A stretch of 64,000 bases of DNA from JANQJD01 sp965601685 (GTDB lineage: Bacteria; Pseudomonadota; Alphaproteobacteria; Rhodospirillales; Rhodospirillaceae), in the NCBI GenBank assembly GCA_965601685.1, contig CBFCWI010000002.1, forward strand, positions 434,001-498,000, written 5' to 3'. Below, piece by piece: positions 16,705-26,184 of this stretch; position 1 is the first letter of the stretch; the number at the start of each line of letters is the position of its first letter. The notes beneath the pieces are model-generated. The model was not told the DNA's origin. It saw nothing but the letters and a program-made list of their open reading frames with translations, and did no database searches. The translations under genes were made by a program, and so were the position numbers.

Positions 16705-18246
16705 ATGACATCTTTGGTAGATTTGACTCTTACAGATGCACTGAATGGTTTATCTCGTGGAGATTTTACTGCTGTTGAGTTGACTCATGCCCATCTTCGG
16801 GCGATAGAGCAAAGACGTTTCCTCAATGCCTTCATCACTGAAACCCCGGAGTTAGCCCTGGATCAGGCACAAGCTTCTGACGCTCGCCGCCGTGCCGGCA
16901 AAGTTGGGGCGATGGAGGGCCTACCAATCGGTATTAAGGACCTCTTCTGTACGGAAGGCCTGCTGACCACGGCGGCATCGCATATTCTAGATGGCTTCCG
17001 GCCCTCTTACGAGTCAACCGTTTCTGCCCAGCTGAGAGCAGCTGGTGCTATCATGCTGGGAAAGACTAACATGGACGAGTTTGCCATGGGTTCGTCTAAC
17101 ATGACGAGCCATTACGGTAGCGTCCTGAATCCTTGGCAGCGTCAGGATGCACCGGAGATCAAGCTAGTACCAGGCGGTTCATCAGGTGGCTCTGCCGCTG
17201 CCGTCGCAGCACGGTTGTGCTTAGCGGCTATTGGTACGGATACTGGTGGTTCTATTCGTCTGCCAGCATCTTTCTGCGGTATAGTCGGATTAAAACCTAC
17301 CTATGGGCGTTGCTCTCGTTGGGGGATCATTTCTTTCGCGAGTTCTCTAGATCAGGCTGGTCCTCTCACGCGTACTGTGCGTGATTCCGCTCTTATGCTA
17401 GGCGCCATGGGCGGCTATGATCAGAAGGATTCCACCTCAGCACCAGTGCCGTTACAGGATTTTGAGGCTGCTATCACTGGTGATATTCGTGGTTTGAAAG
17501 TGGGCATTCCCTGCGAGGGTCGGCCAGACGGGCTCAACGCTGAGATTGTTTCCCTGTGGGAACAGGGAATCCGTTGGCTCAAAGCAGCTGGGGCTGAGCC
17601 TGTAGGGGTCAGCTTGCCGCATACACGGTATGCTCTGGCGAGCTATTACATCATTGCCCCAGCTGAAGCATCGTCGAACCTTGCCCGCTATGACGGAGTA
17701 CGGTTTGGCCTGCGGAAGGAAGGGAACGGTTCAATCGATGACATGTACATGAAAACCCGCGCGGCAGGATTTGGCCAGGAGGTGCAGAGACGTGTTCTCA
17801 TAGGCACCTATGTGCTATCGGAGGGCTATTATGATGCTTATTATTTAAAGGCCCAGAGAGTGCGCACTTTGATCGTTCGCGACTTTCAACAGGCATTTAA
17901 GACTGTAGACGTGATTCTGACCCCTACCACGCCTACACCGGCATTCTCCATGGGAGAGCAGATGGATGATCCCATTACAATGTATTTAAACGATGTCTTT
18001 ACTGTACCCGCATCGCTGGCTGGCCTGCCATGTTTAAGCGTGCCAGCAGGCCTCTCCTCTATCGAAGGACTGCCTTTAGGGCTACAAGTCATTGGCAGGC
18101 CATTCGACGAGAAAACTGTGCTGAAGGTAGGAGGCGTGCTGGAGACAGCCGCCTGCTTTACAAAGCGTCCGCAGCTAGCTGTGGAGGAGACTGAGAGTCA
18201 TGCTCGAAGGGAAAACAGGACCATGGAAAATGGTGATCGGGCTTGA
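16705..18246 (+). CDS. gatA: Asp/Glu-tRNA amidotransferase subunit A
   Basis: Amidase subunit that releases ammonia from glutamine for tRNA-dependent amidation. The Ser-cisSer-Lys triad is visible: K78 in GIKDLF, the cis serine in GGSSGGS near residue 160, and the nucleophile in GTDTGGSIRLP near residue 183. It has 513 residues, slightly longer than the usual 485-495 because of a charged C-terminal tail that is read through the start of gatB. The two genes overlap by 47 bases. Confidence 0.97.
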   Translation: MTSLVDLTLTDALNGLSRGDFTAVELTHAHLRAIEQRRFLNAFITETPELALDQAQASDARRRAGKVGAMEGLPIGIKDLFCTEGLLTTAASHILDGFRPSYESTVSAQLRAAGAIMLGKTNMDEFAMGSSNMTSHYGSVLNPWQRQDAPEIKLVPGGSSGGSAAAVAARLCLAAIGTDTGGSIRLPASFCGIVGLKPTYGRCSRWGIISFASSLDQAGPLTRTVRDSALMLGAMGGYDQKDSTSAPVPLQDFEAAITGDIRGLKVGIPCEGRPDGLNAEIVSLWEQGIRWLKAAGAEPVGVSLPHTRYALASYYIIAPAEASSNLARYDGVRFGLRKEGNGSIDDMYMKTRAAGFGQEVQRRVLIGTYVLSEGYYDAYYLKAQRVRTLIVRDFQQAFKTVDVILTPTTPTPAFSMGEQMDDPITMYLNDVFTVPASLAGLPCLSVPAGLSSIEGLPLGLQVIGRPFDEKTVLKVGGVLETAACFTKRPQLAVEETESHARRENRTMENGDRA

Positions 18247-19648
18247 GATCCATGCCCAAGTCACCTCTAGAGCCAAGTTGTTCTCAGGTGCCGCAACGTC
18301 CTTCGGCGGTGCGCCCAACAGGCAAGTGTCGCTTGTCGACGCTGCTTTCCCTGGTATGCTGCCAGTCATCAATGCCAAGTGTGTTGAACAGGCAGTACGG
18401 ACGGGCCTAGGCTTGAACGCCCATGTTCACAAGCATTCTGTGTTCACGCGCAAGCATTATTTTTACGCTGATCTACCCGCTGGCTATCAGATCAGCCAAT
18501 ACGAACGACCAATCGTGGGCCCTGGACTCGTCACTATTGACCTGTCCGACGGGACCAGCCGTGATATCAGAATCGAGCGCCTGCATCTAGAACAGGATGC
18601 CGGCAAGTCTCTACATGACCAGCATCCGACTCGATCGTATATCGATCTTAACAGGGCTGGTATAGCCCTTATGGAAATTGTCTCGCGACCGGACATGCAG
18701 AGTTCAGAGGAAGCTGCAGCCTATGTACGCAAGCTGCGATCGATTTTGCGCTACCTTGGGAGCTGTGACGGCAATATGCAGGAAGGTTCGCTGCGTTGTG
18801 ACGTCAACGTCTCAGTGCGACGGCCTGCTGAGGAGGGCTTGCGTACCCGCTGTGAAATCAAAAATCTCAACTCGGTGCGCTTTATGGTCCAGGCCATTGA
18901 ATACGAGGCTCACCGTCATGTCCGGGTTTATGAATCCGGTAGCAGGATCCAGCAAGAGACCCGGCTGTTTGATGCGAGCTCGGGTATGACCCGATCAATG
19001 CGGGCTAAGGAAATGGCACACGATTACCGCTACTTTCCTGACCCAGATCTTTTGCCTCTGGAACTCGATGACGCCTTTATAGAAGATATTCGTCAGAGTC
19101 TCCCCGAACTGCCAGATCAAAAAAAGGCCCGCTTCATGAGCAGCTACGGTTTGCCAGCTTACGATGCCAGGGTGCTGGTAGAGGACAGAGCAACTGCAGA
19201 CTATTATGAGACCGTGGCAAAGGGCCGTGATCCTAAAACAGCAGCAAACTGGGTCATAACGAATTTATTTGGTGTGCTTCATCGGAGAGGGCGTGAGATC
19301 ATCAATAGCCCTGTCTCAGCCGACAATCTAGGACAACTTCTTGATTTGATCGGAGACGGCACCATCTCTGGCCACATCGCTAAGAGTGTGTTCGAGATCA
19401 TGCTGGAAACTGGCCAGGAGCCACTGGCGATCGTCGCTGCGCAGGGCCTCAAGCAAGTGACGGACTCTTGGGCCATCGAACAGGCTATCGACGTAGTGAT
19501 GAGACAGAACGCCGATCAAGTAGCCTTGTATAGGACTGGCCAAGTAAAACTTCTTGGCTGGTTCGTAGGACAAGTTATGAAGGCCACGGGTGGCAAAGCC
19601 CATCCTGGCAAACTCAATATGCTGCTGAAGCAGAAACTAGAAAGTTAG
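18200..19648 (+). CDS. gatB: Asp/Glu-tRNA amidotransferase subunit B
   Basis: Kinase/tRNA-binding subunit that phosphorylates the misacylated tRNA and uses the ammonia channelled from GatA. MVIGLEIHAQV near the start, DGNMQEGSLRCDVNVSVRR and KNLNSVRFM are hallmark motifs; the helical and YqeY-type tRNA-binding tail follows, 482 residues in all. The ATG at 18200 is supported by GGAGGAG at about 18183-18189; an internal ATG at 18230 would lose ten residues. The overlap with gatA suggests coupled translation. Confidence 0.96.
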   Translation: MLEGKTGPWKMVIGLEIHAQVTSRAKLFSGAATSFGGAPNRQVSLVDAAFPGMLPVINAKCVEQAVRTGLGLNAHVHKHSVFTRKHYFYADLPAGYQISQYERPIVGPGLVTIDLSDGTSRDIRIERLHLEQDAGKSLHDQHPTRSYIDLNRAGIALMEIVSRPDMQSSEEAAAYVRKLRSILRYLGSCDGNMQEGSLRCDVNVSVRRPAEEGLRTRCEIKNLNSVRFMVQAIEYEAHRHVRVYESGSRIQQETRLFDASSGMTRSMRAKEMAHDYRYFPDPDLLPLELDDAFIEDIRQSLPELPDQKKARFMSSYGLPAYDARVLVEDRATADYYETVAKGRDPKTAANWVITNLFGVLHRRGREIINSPVSADNLGQLLDLIGDGTISGHIAKSVFEIMLETGQEPLAIVAAQGLKQVTDSWAIEQAIDVVMRQNADQVALYRTGQVKLLGWFVGQVMKATGGKAHPGKLNMLLKQKLES

Positions 19649-19705
19649 GGAAACACCGTAAATACTAGATTTTTTTATCTCTGACTGATCTCTGAAAGGA
19701 CTATC

Positions 19706-20797
19706 ATGCGCAACACGAACAAGGGTCGCGTGGTAGTGGCTATGTCCGGCGGTGTGGATAGTTCAGTCACTGCGGCCCTTCTTGAGGAGGAAGGGCGTCA
19801 GGTCATCGGTGTGACTCTACAGCTCGGCGGTGCTATGGGCCATCGTACGGATGAGCGTCCCTGTTGCACTGGTAGGGATGTAGCTGATGCACGCCAGGTA
19901 GCGGCGAAGATCGGTATTCCCCATTACGTGTTTGATTACGAACGCAGGTTCTTTGACGACGTCGTTCTTCCGTTTGCCGAATCTTATGGCCGCGGGGAAA
20001 CGCCTGTGCCTTGTGTTCTCTGTAACAAGACTGTCAAATTCCGTGATCTGTTAGCTGCAGCCCGTCTGCTGGAAGCAGAGTGCCTTGCCACCGGACACTA
20101 CGCTCGCCGACAGGATGGTCCTGACGGTCCAGAACTGTGGCGGGGCCGAGACTCTCGGCACGATCAAAGCTATTTTCTGTTTGCAACTACCCGTGCTCAA
20201 CTGAGTTTTCTACATTTTCCACTCGGGAAAGTAGAGAGCAAAGCAGAGACTCGTGCTCATGCTCGTCGTTTCGGTCTGCCAGTTGCCGATAAACATGACA
20301 GCCAGGATATATGCTTTGCGCCAGAAGGTGACTATAGTCGTGTTATCAGTACAATAAAACCGGAAGTAGTAAAACCTGGAGATATTGTGCACATAGATGG
20401 CAGTTTTCTTGGTAAACACGCGGGTATAGTGCATTATACTATCAACCAACGTCGCGGCCTTGGCATTGGTGGCAGGCCTGAGCCTCTGTATGTGGTGCGT
20501 CTGGAGCCGGCTACGCGGCGCGTGATAGTTGGGCCTCGTTCAGCTCTCTTACGAGATTGGCTGATAGTAGGAGATATTAACTGGCTAGGCGCGGGTACAA
20601 GTCCTCCAGCAGCGGGTATGGCAATAAAAGTCCAGTTGCGGTCTACACATGCACCGCTATCAGCAATCGTATTTGGATACGAGAATGGGTCAGCGCGTGT
20701 CCAGCTGGCCAGGCCCTTTGCTGGCGTTGCACCAGGCCAGGCCTGCGTATTCTATCAAGGTGACCGGATTTTGGGTGGAGGGTGGATAACGAAATGA
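19706..20797 (+). CDS. mnmA: tRNA-specific 2-thiouridylase MnmA
   Basis: Thiolates U34 of Glu, Gln and Lys tRNAs, taking sulfur through a relay. The PP-loop SGGVDSS is at residues 14-20. The two catalytic cysteines are C106 in LCNKTVKF and C203 in DSQDICF. The length of 363 residues is normal. The gene ends head-on to smtB, with a strong hairpin between. A patch at 20340-20450 is AT-rich. Confidence 0.96.
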   Translation: MRNTNKGRVVVAMSGGVDSSVTAALLEEEGRQVIGVTLQLGGAMGHRTDERPCCTGRDVADARQVAAKIGIPHYVFDYERRFFDDVVLPFAESYGRGETPVPCVLCNKTVKFRDLLAAARLLEAECLATGHYARRQDGPDGPELWRGRDSRHDQSYFLFATTRAQLSFLHFPLGKVESKAETRAHARRFGLPVADKHDSQDICFAPEGDYSRVISTIKPEVVKPGDIVHIDGSFLGKHAGIVHYTINQRRGLGIGGRPEPLYVVRLEPATRRVIVGPRSALLRDWLIVGDINWLGAGTSPPAAGMAIKVQLRSTHAPLSAIVFGYENGSARVQLARPFAGVAPGQACVFYQGDRILGGGWITK

Positions 20798-20816
20798 ATC
20801 CTCTGAGGGCCATACG

Positions 20817-20848
20817 CCTCTCTCTGAGGGCATGCCCCCAGGGAGAGG
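20817..20848. terminator. Strong hairpin between convergent mnmA and smtB
   Basis: CCTCTCTCTG at 20817-20826 pairs with CAGGGAGAGG at 20839-20848 (one G-T pair), enclosing GGGCATGCCC, itself self-complementary. A further outer pairing GGCCA/TGGCC extends it to about 20808-20854. Its place between two convergent genes suggests a bidirectional terminator, although no long T-run follows. Confidence 0.6.
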
Positions 20849-20861
20849 CTGGCCCCCTTCG

Positions 20862-22088
20862 TTATACCACTTTTCGCTCGTGTAAGCCCCGAATCTGCTC
20901 GTCGTCAAATCCGAGCAATCCCTTCAGGATTGAATCCGTATGCTCTCCCAGTTTCGGTCCTAGGCTGTCAATGTGGCCCGGTGTTTCTGACAGACGTGGG
21001 ATGACGTTCGGGATCATAATCACATCGCCATCCATCCCTGGAATCTCCATAGCAACGAGATTCTGGCGGGCTGCAAACTGGCGATCGCTGAAAGTATCAG
21101 CAATCGTGTTCAACGGACCACAGGGCGCTCCAGCAGCCAAACAGCGGGCAAGCACTTCATCGCGATTCAGCGAACCAGCCCATGCTGCGACGAGCTGATT
21201 CACTTCATGTCGACTCTCTAGCCGCTGCGCCTGTAGACCATACAGATGGCTAGAAGCGAGTTCTAACCGCCCCATAGCGTGACACAATCGTTCGAACAGC
21301 TTGTCAGTAGTGCAGGCGAATGCCACCCATTTATCGTCCTTCGTGCGAAAATGGCCAAGCGGTACAGCGGTTTTGATGTGTGGCCCGTGACGTTCACGCA
21401 CAGTGCCATACATAGCGTAAGCAGGGGCCAATTCGTCTGTGAGACGGAAGACAGATTCATACAACGCAACGTCAATGTACTGTCCTTTACCGCTTCGTTC
21501 CCTCTCGTGCAGAGCCAGAAGAACGCCAACAGCACCATATAACCCTGACAGATAGTCTCCGAGCGTGGTCGAGCCCGGTGTGACCGGCGTGTCCTTAGGC
21601 ATACCTGCTAGATAGGCAAGACCGCCAACGGCATGAGCAATGCGGGCAAACCCAGGGCGGTCGCGATACGGGCCATACTGGCCATAACCGGATACTCGTA
21701 GCATCACAAGGCCAGGGTTATCCCGTGCTAGGACATCATACCCCAATCCCCACTTTTCTAGGGTACCAGGACGAAAGTTTTCAGTTACTACATCGGCCTG
21801 TGTACACAATCTGTGAAATACTTCAGCGCCCTCTTTTGCACGTAAATCAAGAGTAATAGACTGTTTATTACGTGCCTCGGACAGCCAGGCTAATGTGTCT
21901 CCACGCTTCGAAGCCGTGCCAAAGTTCCGGCAAGGATCACCCCCGATTGGGTGTTCCACCTTTATGACCTCTGCGCCAAACTCGCCAAGGACAGCAGCAC
22001 AGTAAGGCGAAGCGATAAAAGTTGCGACATCTATGACTAGCATACCTGACAGCGGCTTGTCAGGCGTAGTATCTTCCTTAGTGATCAT
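20862..22088 (-). CDS. smtB: Succinyl-CoA:malate CoA-transferase subunit (CaiB/BaiF class III)
   Basis: Class III CoA-transferase of 408 residues. The probable catalytic aspartate is D178 in the TTLGDYLSG motif, and the ID-ALYESVFR and LGPKLGEHT blocks are typical of the family. The segments ENFRPGTLEKWGLG, GPYRDRPGFARIAHAVGG and TPVTPGSTTLGDYLSGLYG match, from memory, the Chloroflexus succinyl-CoA:(S)-malate CoA-transferase subunits, which make malyl-CoA in the 3-hydroxypropionate bi-cycle. It lies 36 bp downstream of a close paralogue, as the two subunits SmtA and SmtB do in Chloroflexus; which is A and which is B is tentative. Alternatives are related enzymes using citramalate or itaconate. 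Confidence 0.8.
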   Translation of the reverse strand: MITKEDTTPDKPLSGMLVIDVATFIASPYCAAVLGEFGAEVIKVEHPIGGDPCRNFGTASKRGDTLAWLSEARNKQSITLDLRAKEGAEVFHRLCTQADVVTENFRPGTLEKWGLGYDVLARDNPGLVMLRVSGYGQYGPYRDRPGFARIAHAVGGLAYLAGMPKDTPVTPGSTTLGDYLSGLYGAVGVLLALHERERSGKGQYIDVALYESVFRLTDELAPAYAMYGTVRERHGPHIKTAVPLGHFRTKDDKWVAFACTTDKLFERLCHAMGRLELASSHLYGLQAQRLESRHEVNQLVAAWAGSLNRDEVLARCLAAGAPCGPLNTIADTFSDRQFAARQNLVAMEIPGMDGDVIMIPNVIPRLSETPGHIDSLGPKLGEHTDSILKGLLGFDDEQIRGLHERKVV

Positions 22089-22124
22089 GACGCTTTCTCA
22101 TCCCCCGTGGCATACTCAGATGGC

Positions 22125-23348
22125 TCAGATGACACGACTTTCGCGTAGCTCTTTTAGCTCAGTCGGTGACAAATCGAGGAGAGTTCCTAGTACCTCTTTG
22201 GTATGCTCGCCTAGGCGAGGCCCAAGCGCAGTAATGCGGCCTGGTGTACGTGACAATTTTGGAAACACGCCAGGCACCACTACGTCCCCCACATCCTGTA
22301 CGTTGATTGTCACAAGGTCATTACGGGTGCGGAAATGCGGATCGGCAAAGATGTCGGCAATGTTGTTGATTTGACCGATTGGTACATCGGCATCTATGCA
22401 TTGCTGCATCACCTCTCCTCGGCTCAGAGACATGGTCCACTGCGATACTAAGGCATCGACTTCTTTGCGCGCGATCAAGCGCTTAGCCTTGACGCCGTAA
22501 AGACCAGAGGAGGCTAATTCCGGCCGGCTCATAGCATCTTCAGCTAAGCGGGCAAACATCTTGTCGGTTGTGCAGGCGATAGCTACCCACTTATCATCCT
22601 GAGTGCGGAAATGCCCATGGGGGCAAGCAATCACAGTACCAGCGCCTTCGCGCTCGCGGATGCGACCAAACATACCATAAACAGCAGCGATTTCGTCAAG
22701 TTGACGGAACACGGCTTCATAAATGCCGATGTCAATGATCTGACCGCGTCCGGTCTTCTCGCGATGCCGCAAGGCAAGCATGATGCCAATCGCGCCATAG
22801 AGACCCGACATATAGTCGCCAAGCGGGTTCGAACCTGGCACAACAGGTGTCTGGCCAGGGAATCCTGCCAGATAGGACAACCCTCCAACGGCATGGGCAA
22901 TATGAGCAAAGCCAGGACGATCTCTATAAGGCCCAGTTTGACCGTAGCCGGTAACGCGCAGCATAACGAGCCCAGGATTAATCTGGCGCAGCACGTCTCC
23001 CCCTAGGCCCCACTTTTCCATGGTGCCTGGCTTGAAATTCTCAACGAGCACATCACACTTCGTTACAAGCTTGCGGAACAGTTCAGCTCCGGCCGGCACG
23101 CGTAGATCAATCGTGACAGATTTCTTGTTGCGGGATTCTGTCAGCCACATCAAGGTGGAGTCGCTGCGTTTGGTCGTTGTGCCAAAACGCCGTAGTGGAT
23201 CCCCAGCGATGGGATGCTCCACTTTGTAGACTTCAGCCCCGAATTCGCCAAGGATAGAAGCGCTGTAAGGCCCAGCGATGAAGGTGCCGACATCGACGAC
23301 TCGAATGCCCTCGAGCGGCATGGACTGCTCGGATGCTTTCTCAGACAT
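22125..23348 (-). CDS. smtA: Succinyl-CoA:malate CoA-transferase subunit (CaiB/BaiF class III)
   Basis: First gene of the leftward arm and a close paralogue (roughly half identical by eye) of the next gene, presumably the other subunit of a heteromeric CoA-transferase. It has 407 residues, with catalytic D178 in NPLGDYMSG, ENFKPGTMEKWGLG, YGQTGPYRDRPGFAHIAHAVGG, the DIGIYEAVFR block and LGPRLGEHT near the end. In the proposed pathway it moves CoA from succinyl-CoA to malate. It is divergent from mct across a 567-bp spacer. Subunit lettering is tentative. Confidence 0.8.
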   Translation of the reverse strand: MSEKASEQSMPLEGIRVVDVGTFIAGPYSASILGEFGAEVYKVEHPIAGDPLRRFGTTTKRSDSTLMWLTESRNKKSVTIDLRVPAGAELFRKLVTKCDVLVENFKPGTMEKWGLGGDVLRQINPGLVMLRVTGYGQTGPYRDRPGFAHIAHAVGGLSYLAGFPGQTPVVPGSNPLGDYMSGLYGAIGIMLALRHREKTGRGQIIDIGIYEAVFRQLDEIAAVYGMFGRIREREGAGTVIACPHGHFRTQDDKWVAIACTTDKMFARLAEDAMSRPELASSGLYGVKAKRLIARKEVDALVSQWTMSLSRGEVMQQCIDADVPIGQINNIADIFADPHFRTRNDLVTINVQDVGDVVVPGVFPKLSRTPGRITALGPRLGEHTKEVLGTLLDLSPTELKELRESRVI

Positions 23349-23915
23349 AACCCTTACGAAACTCCCCCGGTTGATTTCTGGTCCCTAGCCTTGTGTGCAC
23401 TAACGCTGCTCCCCAATATGCGTCTGCTGTGTAAATCAAAATTTGGAACCAAATAACAACATATATCCTACAACCATAACAGTGGATGTGGTGATCGATC
23501 AAGTTGGATCACTGTGCCTTCAGAGGATTACTCTGGACGCAGAACAGACATGCTCTTTAAAACTTTCAGTTTCATCTCGCTCTTGCTACACAGGAGTCGC
23601 TTGCTTCCCCCGGGATCTGTGCGAATGGAATGAGAAACAGGATAGAGCATCCTAACTGCTGTAGAATCAGACGCGGATCATAGCATGGTCGTGTATACTA
23701 CTCAATAGTAGCGATTCCTAAAAATATGCTCTTCAATGAATGAAACACTATGTATACATAACAGTATTTTCCGCTATGAAGTATTTTCGATAGTAGTTCT
23801 ACAGTAGTTCGATAGCAAGGCTAGCTACGACCAGGGCTCTTTACATATTGCACCATGATCTGTCATTCTCCACCATGGCTGGCCCGCGCTTTCTGGGGAA
23901 AACTGGGGAACAGTC
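23349..23915. promoter_or_regulatory. Divergent spacer between smtAB and mct-meh-mch
   Basis: This region must hold promoters for both arms. It contains the 12-bp palindrome TATGTATACATA (23749-23760), a degenerate 11-base repeat (GATAGTAGTTC at 23789, TACAGTAGTTC at 23800), CTACT/AGTAG dyads near 23700, and directly before mct a 10-base near-duplication CTGGGGAAAA/CTGGGGAACA (23893-23912) that contains the ribosome binding region. No regulator gene is present. Which element is functional is not known. Confidence 0.5.
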
Positions 23916-25148
23916 ATGAACAGTGTGCTGAGAGGTTTACGTATAGTTGAGAGTCCTGCATTCGTTGCAGCTCCGCTAGGGGGTATGACTCTGGCCCAGC
24001 TTGGAGCCGATGTCATACGAATCGACCCTATAGGTGGCGGCGTAGATTCGCGCCGCTGGCCAGTGACTAAAGAGGGTAAAAGTCTTTATTGGGTTGGTCT
24101 TAACAAGGGTAAAAAGTCACTCGCCATAGATACAACTAAGCCGGAAGGGCAGGAGATTGCTAGTACACTTGTGACGCAGCCTGGCCAAGACCGTGGCATT
24201 TTCATTACTAACTTTCCGCAAAGTAGCTGGTTCCGGTACGATAGGCTCCGGGCCAGACGCGAAGATCTCATCATGGTCAATCTCGTCGGCAGTTCCGACG
24301 GGACTTCAGCGGTTGACTATACCATTAATTGTGCTGTCGGCTTTCCATTTGTGACTAGCCAGGTGCCAGGCAGGGCCGGTAGCAATAGGGTTAACCATGT
24401 TATGCCAGCATGGGATGCAGTCTGCGGCATCAATGTAGCGCTGGCAGTGCTGGCAGCCGAGCGCTATCGCGGTAGAACTGGGCAGGGACAGCTTGTCAGA
24501 ATGGCACTGTCAGATATCGCCTTCGCTATGGTTGGTAACCTGGGCTATATTGCTGAGGTGCAGGTCAATGACGAGGATAGACGTTCTTACGGTAACTACC
24601 TGTATGGGGCTTACGGGTCGGATTTTGAGACTAAAGACGGCCGTTTTCTCTACATCGTGGTTGTCACCGGTCGTATGTGGGAAGAATTAGGTAAAGTCAC
24701 TGGTCTCATAGACCGTTTCAGAGTGCTTGAACAGGCGTTAGGCGTTAGTTTTGCTCAAGAGGGGGAAAGATTCAGAGCCTCAGAGGCGATTTCAGCGATG
24801 ATTCGGCCATGGGTAGCGGCACGAACACTAGAGGAGGTCCGTGCCGCCTTCAGCGGCAGTGGAATCTGTTGGGGGCCGTATCAAACATTCCGTCAAATGA
24901 CCACTGAGGATCCTCGCTGTTCAACCCGTAACCCATTGTTCACGGAGTTAGAGCAGCCAGGTATTGGGCGCTTCCTCGTGCCGGGATCGCCACTTGACTT
25001 CAGTGCTTGTCCACGTGAAATACCGCAGCGGGCTCCACTTTTAGGTGAACATACTGATGAAATCCTGTCTCAGGACCTAGGCCTTGGTGAGGCAGAAATT
25101 GGTAGGCTGCACGATAGTAAAATCGTCGCAGGTCCTGTTGGATTGTAA
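23916..25148 (+). CDS. mct: Mesaconyl-CoA C1-C4 CoA-transferase
   Basis: Intramolecular class III CoA-transferase that moves CoA from C1 to C4 of mesaconate in the 3-hydroxypropionate bi-cycle. At 410 residues, the N-terminus SPAFVAAPLGGMTLAQLGADVIR, followed by PIGGG, and the block NYLYGAYGSDFETKDG match my memory of Chloroflexus Mct closely. The likely catalytic aspartate is D167 in HVMPAWDAVCG. It differs clearly from the two SmtAB paralogues. It starts the rightward arm and is followed by meh after 16 bases. The start ATG has GGGGAA eight or so bases upstream. Confidence 0.88.
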   Translation: MNSVLRGLRIVESPAFVAAPLGGMTLAQLGADVIRIDPIGGGVDSRRWPVTKEGKSLYWVGLNKGKKSLAIDTTKPEGQEIASTLVTQPGQDRGIFITNFPQSSWFRYDRLRARREDLIMVNLVGSSDGTSAVDYTINCAVGFPFVTSQVPGRAGSNRVNHVMPAWDAVCGINVALAVLAAERYRGRTGQGQLVRMALSDIAFAMVGNLGYIAEVQVNDEDRRSYGNYLYGAYGSDFETKDGRFLYIVVVTGRMWEELGKVTGLIDRFRVLEQALGVSFAQEGERFRASEAISAMIRPWVAARTLEEVRAAFSGSGICWGPYQTFRQMTTEDPRCSTRNPLFTELEQPGIGRFLVPGSPLDFSACPREIPQRAPLLGEHTDEILSQDLGLGEAEIGRLHDSKIVAGPVGL

Positions 25149-25164
25149 TGGAGTCCAAAAGATT

Positions 25165-26019
25165 ATGACCAGGCAAGCTGTCAATTATTCCGACTGGATC
25201 GGATCTCAGGAACACCGCAACGATGATCTTACCGCGTCCCCTGTCCAGGGGGTTCTCAACGTTCTCGACGACGTTACGACTATGCTCGGGAATGGTGACA
25301 GGTTACCGCCACTGTGGCACTGGTTTTTCTTCCTGCCTCGGGCACCAATGGCCCAGATTGGTCCCGACGGTCATCCCAAACGTGGCGCGTTTCTGCCACC
25401 AGTGGTACTACCAAGACGCATGTTCGCCGGTGCACGCATGAGATTTCATAGCAGTCTGATCATCGGCCAACCGGCTACTCGCAAGGGAGAGATTCTCACC
25501 GTTCAGGAAAAGCAGGGAGGGACTGGCACGCTCGTGTTTGTAACCGTCCGCTATCAGATTATGCAGGGCGGCCAGCTATGCGTGGAGGAGGAGCAGGATA
25601 TCGTCTATCGTGAGCCAGGCGGGCCGGTACCAGCGCCGACGCCGATTGCTGACGGGCCGTGTGATGTAGCAAATGCCTGGGTACAGACGATCACTCCCAC
25701 CCCAGTGTTGTTATTTCGATTCTCGGCTATCACTTTTAATAGTCATAGAATCCACTACGATCGGCCGTATGCTACACAGGAGGAGCATTATCCCGGACTG
25801 GTAGTACATGGGCCGTTGGTGGCAACTCTGCTCATGGATCTTGTCCGTCGTAATACCGATCGCACGGTAGTGGGCTACACCTTCCGCGGGCGGGCACCGT
25901 TGTTCGATATGCATCCGTTCCACCTGATCGGTCGATCATCCAGTGATAAAGTCGAATTAGAAGCTCAGGGCCCGGACGGAACACCCTGCATGACAGCAAC
26001 AGCTGCACTCGGCTGCTGA
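25165..26019 (+). CDS. meh: Mesaconyl-C4-CoA hydratase
   Basis: Hydrates mesaconyl-C4-CoA to (S)-citramalyl-CoA, which malyl-CoA lyase then splits to acetyl-CoA and pyruvate. The 284-residue protein has the HTD2-type layout: an N-terminal FAS1-like dehydratase half (LPPLWHWFFFLPRAPMAQIGPDGHPKRG is characteristic; residues about 45-72) and a C-terminal hot-dog half with NSHRIHYDRPYA and HYPGLVVHGPL. ATG 25165 is chosen because an ATG overlapping the mct stop at 25148 is out of frame and closes at once; GGAG at 25150-25153 serves 25165. Assignment rests on both sequence and position between mct and mch. Confidence 0.85.
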   Translation: MTRQAVNYSDWIGSQEHRNDDLTASPVQGVLNVLDDVTTMLGNGDRLPPLWHWFFFLPRAPMAQIGPDGHPKRGAFLPPVVLPRRMFAGARMRFHSSLIIGQPATRKGEILTVQEKQGGTGTLVFVTVRYQIMQGGQLCVEEEQDIVYREPGGPVPAPTPIADGPCDVANAWVQTITPTPVLLFRFSAITFNSHRIHYDRPYATQEEHYPGLVVHGPLVATLLMDLVRRNTDRTVVGYTFRGRAPLFDMHPFHLIGRSSSDKVELEAQGPDGTPCMTATAALGC

Positions 26020-26184
26020 TTCGGTTGGATGATTCAGCGCAGCGGAGAGAACGCGGAGAGGCCGTAGCAATATCACTTTGGATGGGGCACACGGGAGCGT
26101 GTGCTCTGCTTTTGGTAGAGCGTTGCGGCGTCGCTGGCTGTGAGTCGAGGGTGGCCCGTATCAAAGCCGAATGAGAGGGTTGTT

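Noticed and set aside
20862..23348. Reading the two CaiB/BaiF proteins as carnitine or formyl-CoA transferases
   Set aside because: Paired paralogues next to mct, meh and mch, and segment-level resemblance to SmtAB, make the malate transferase reading better.
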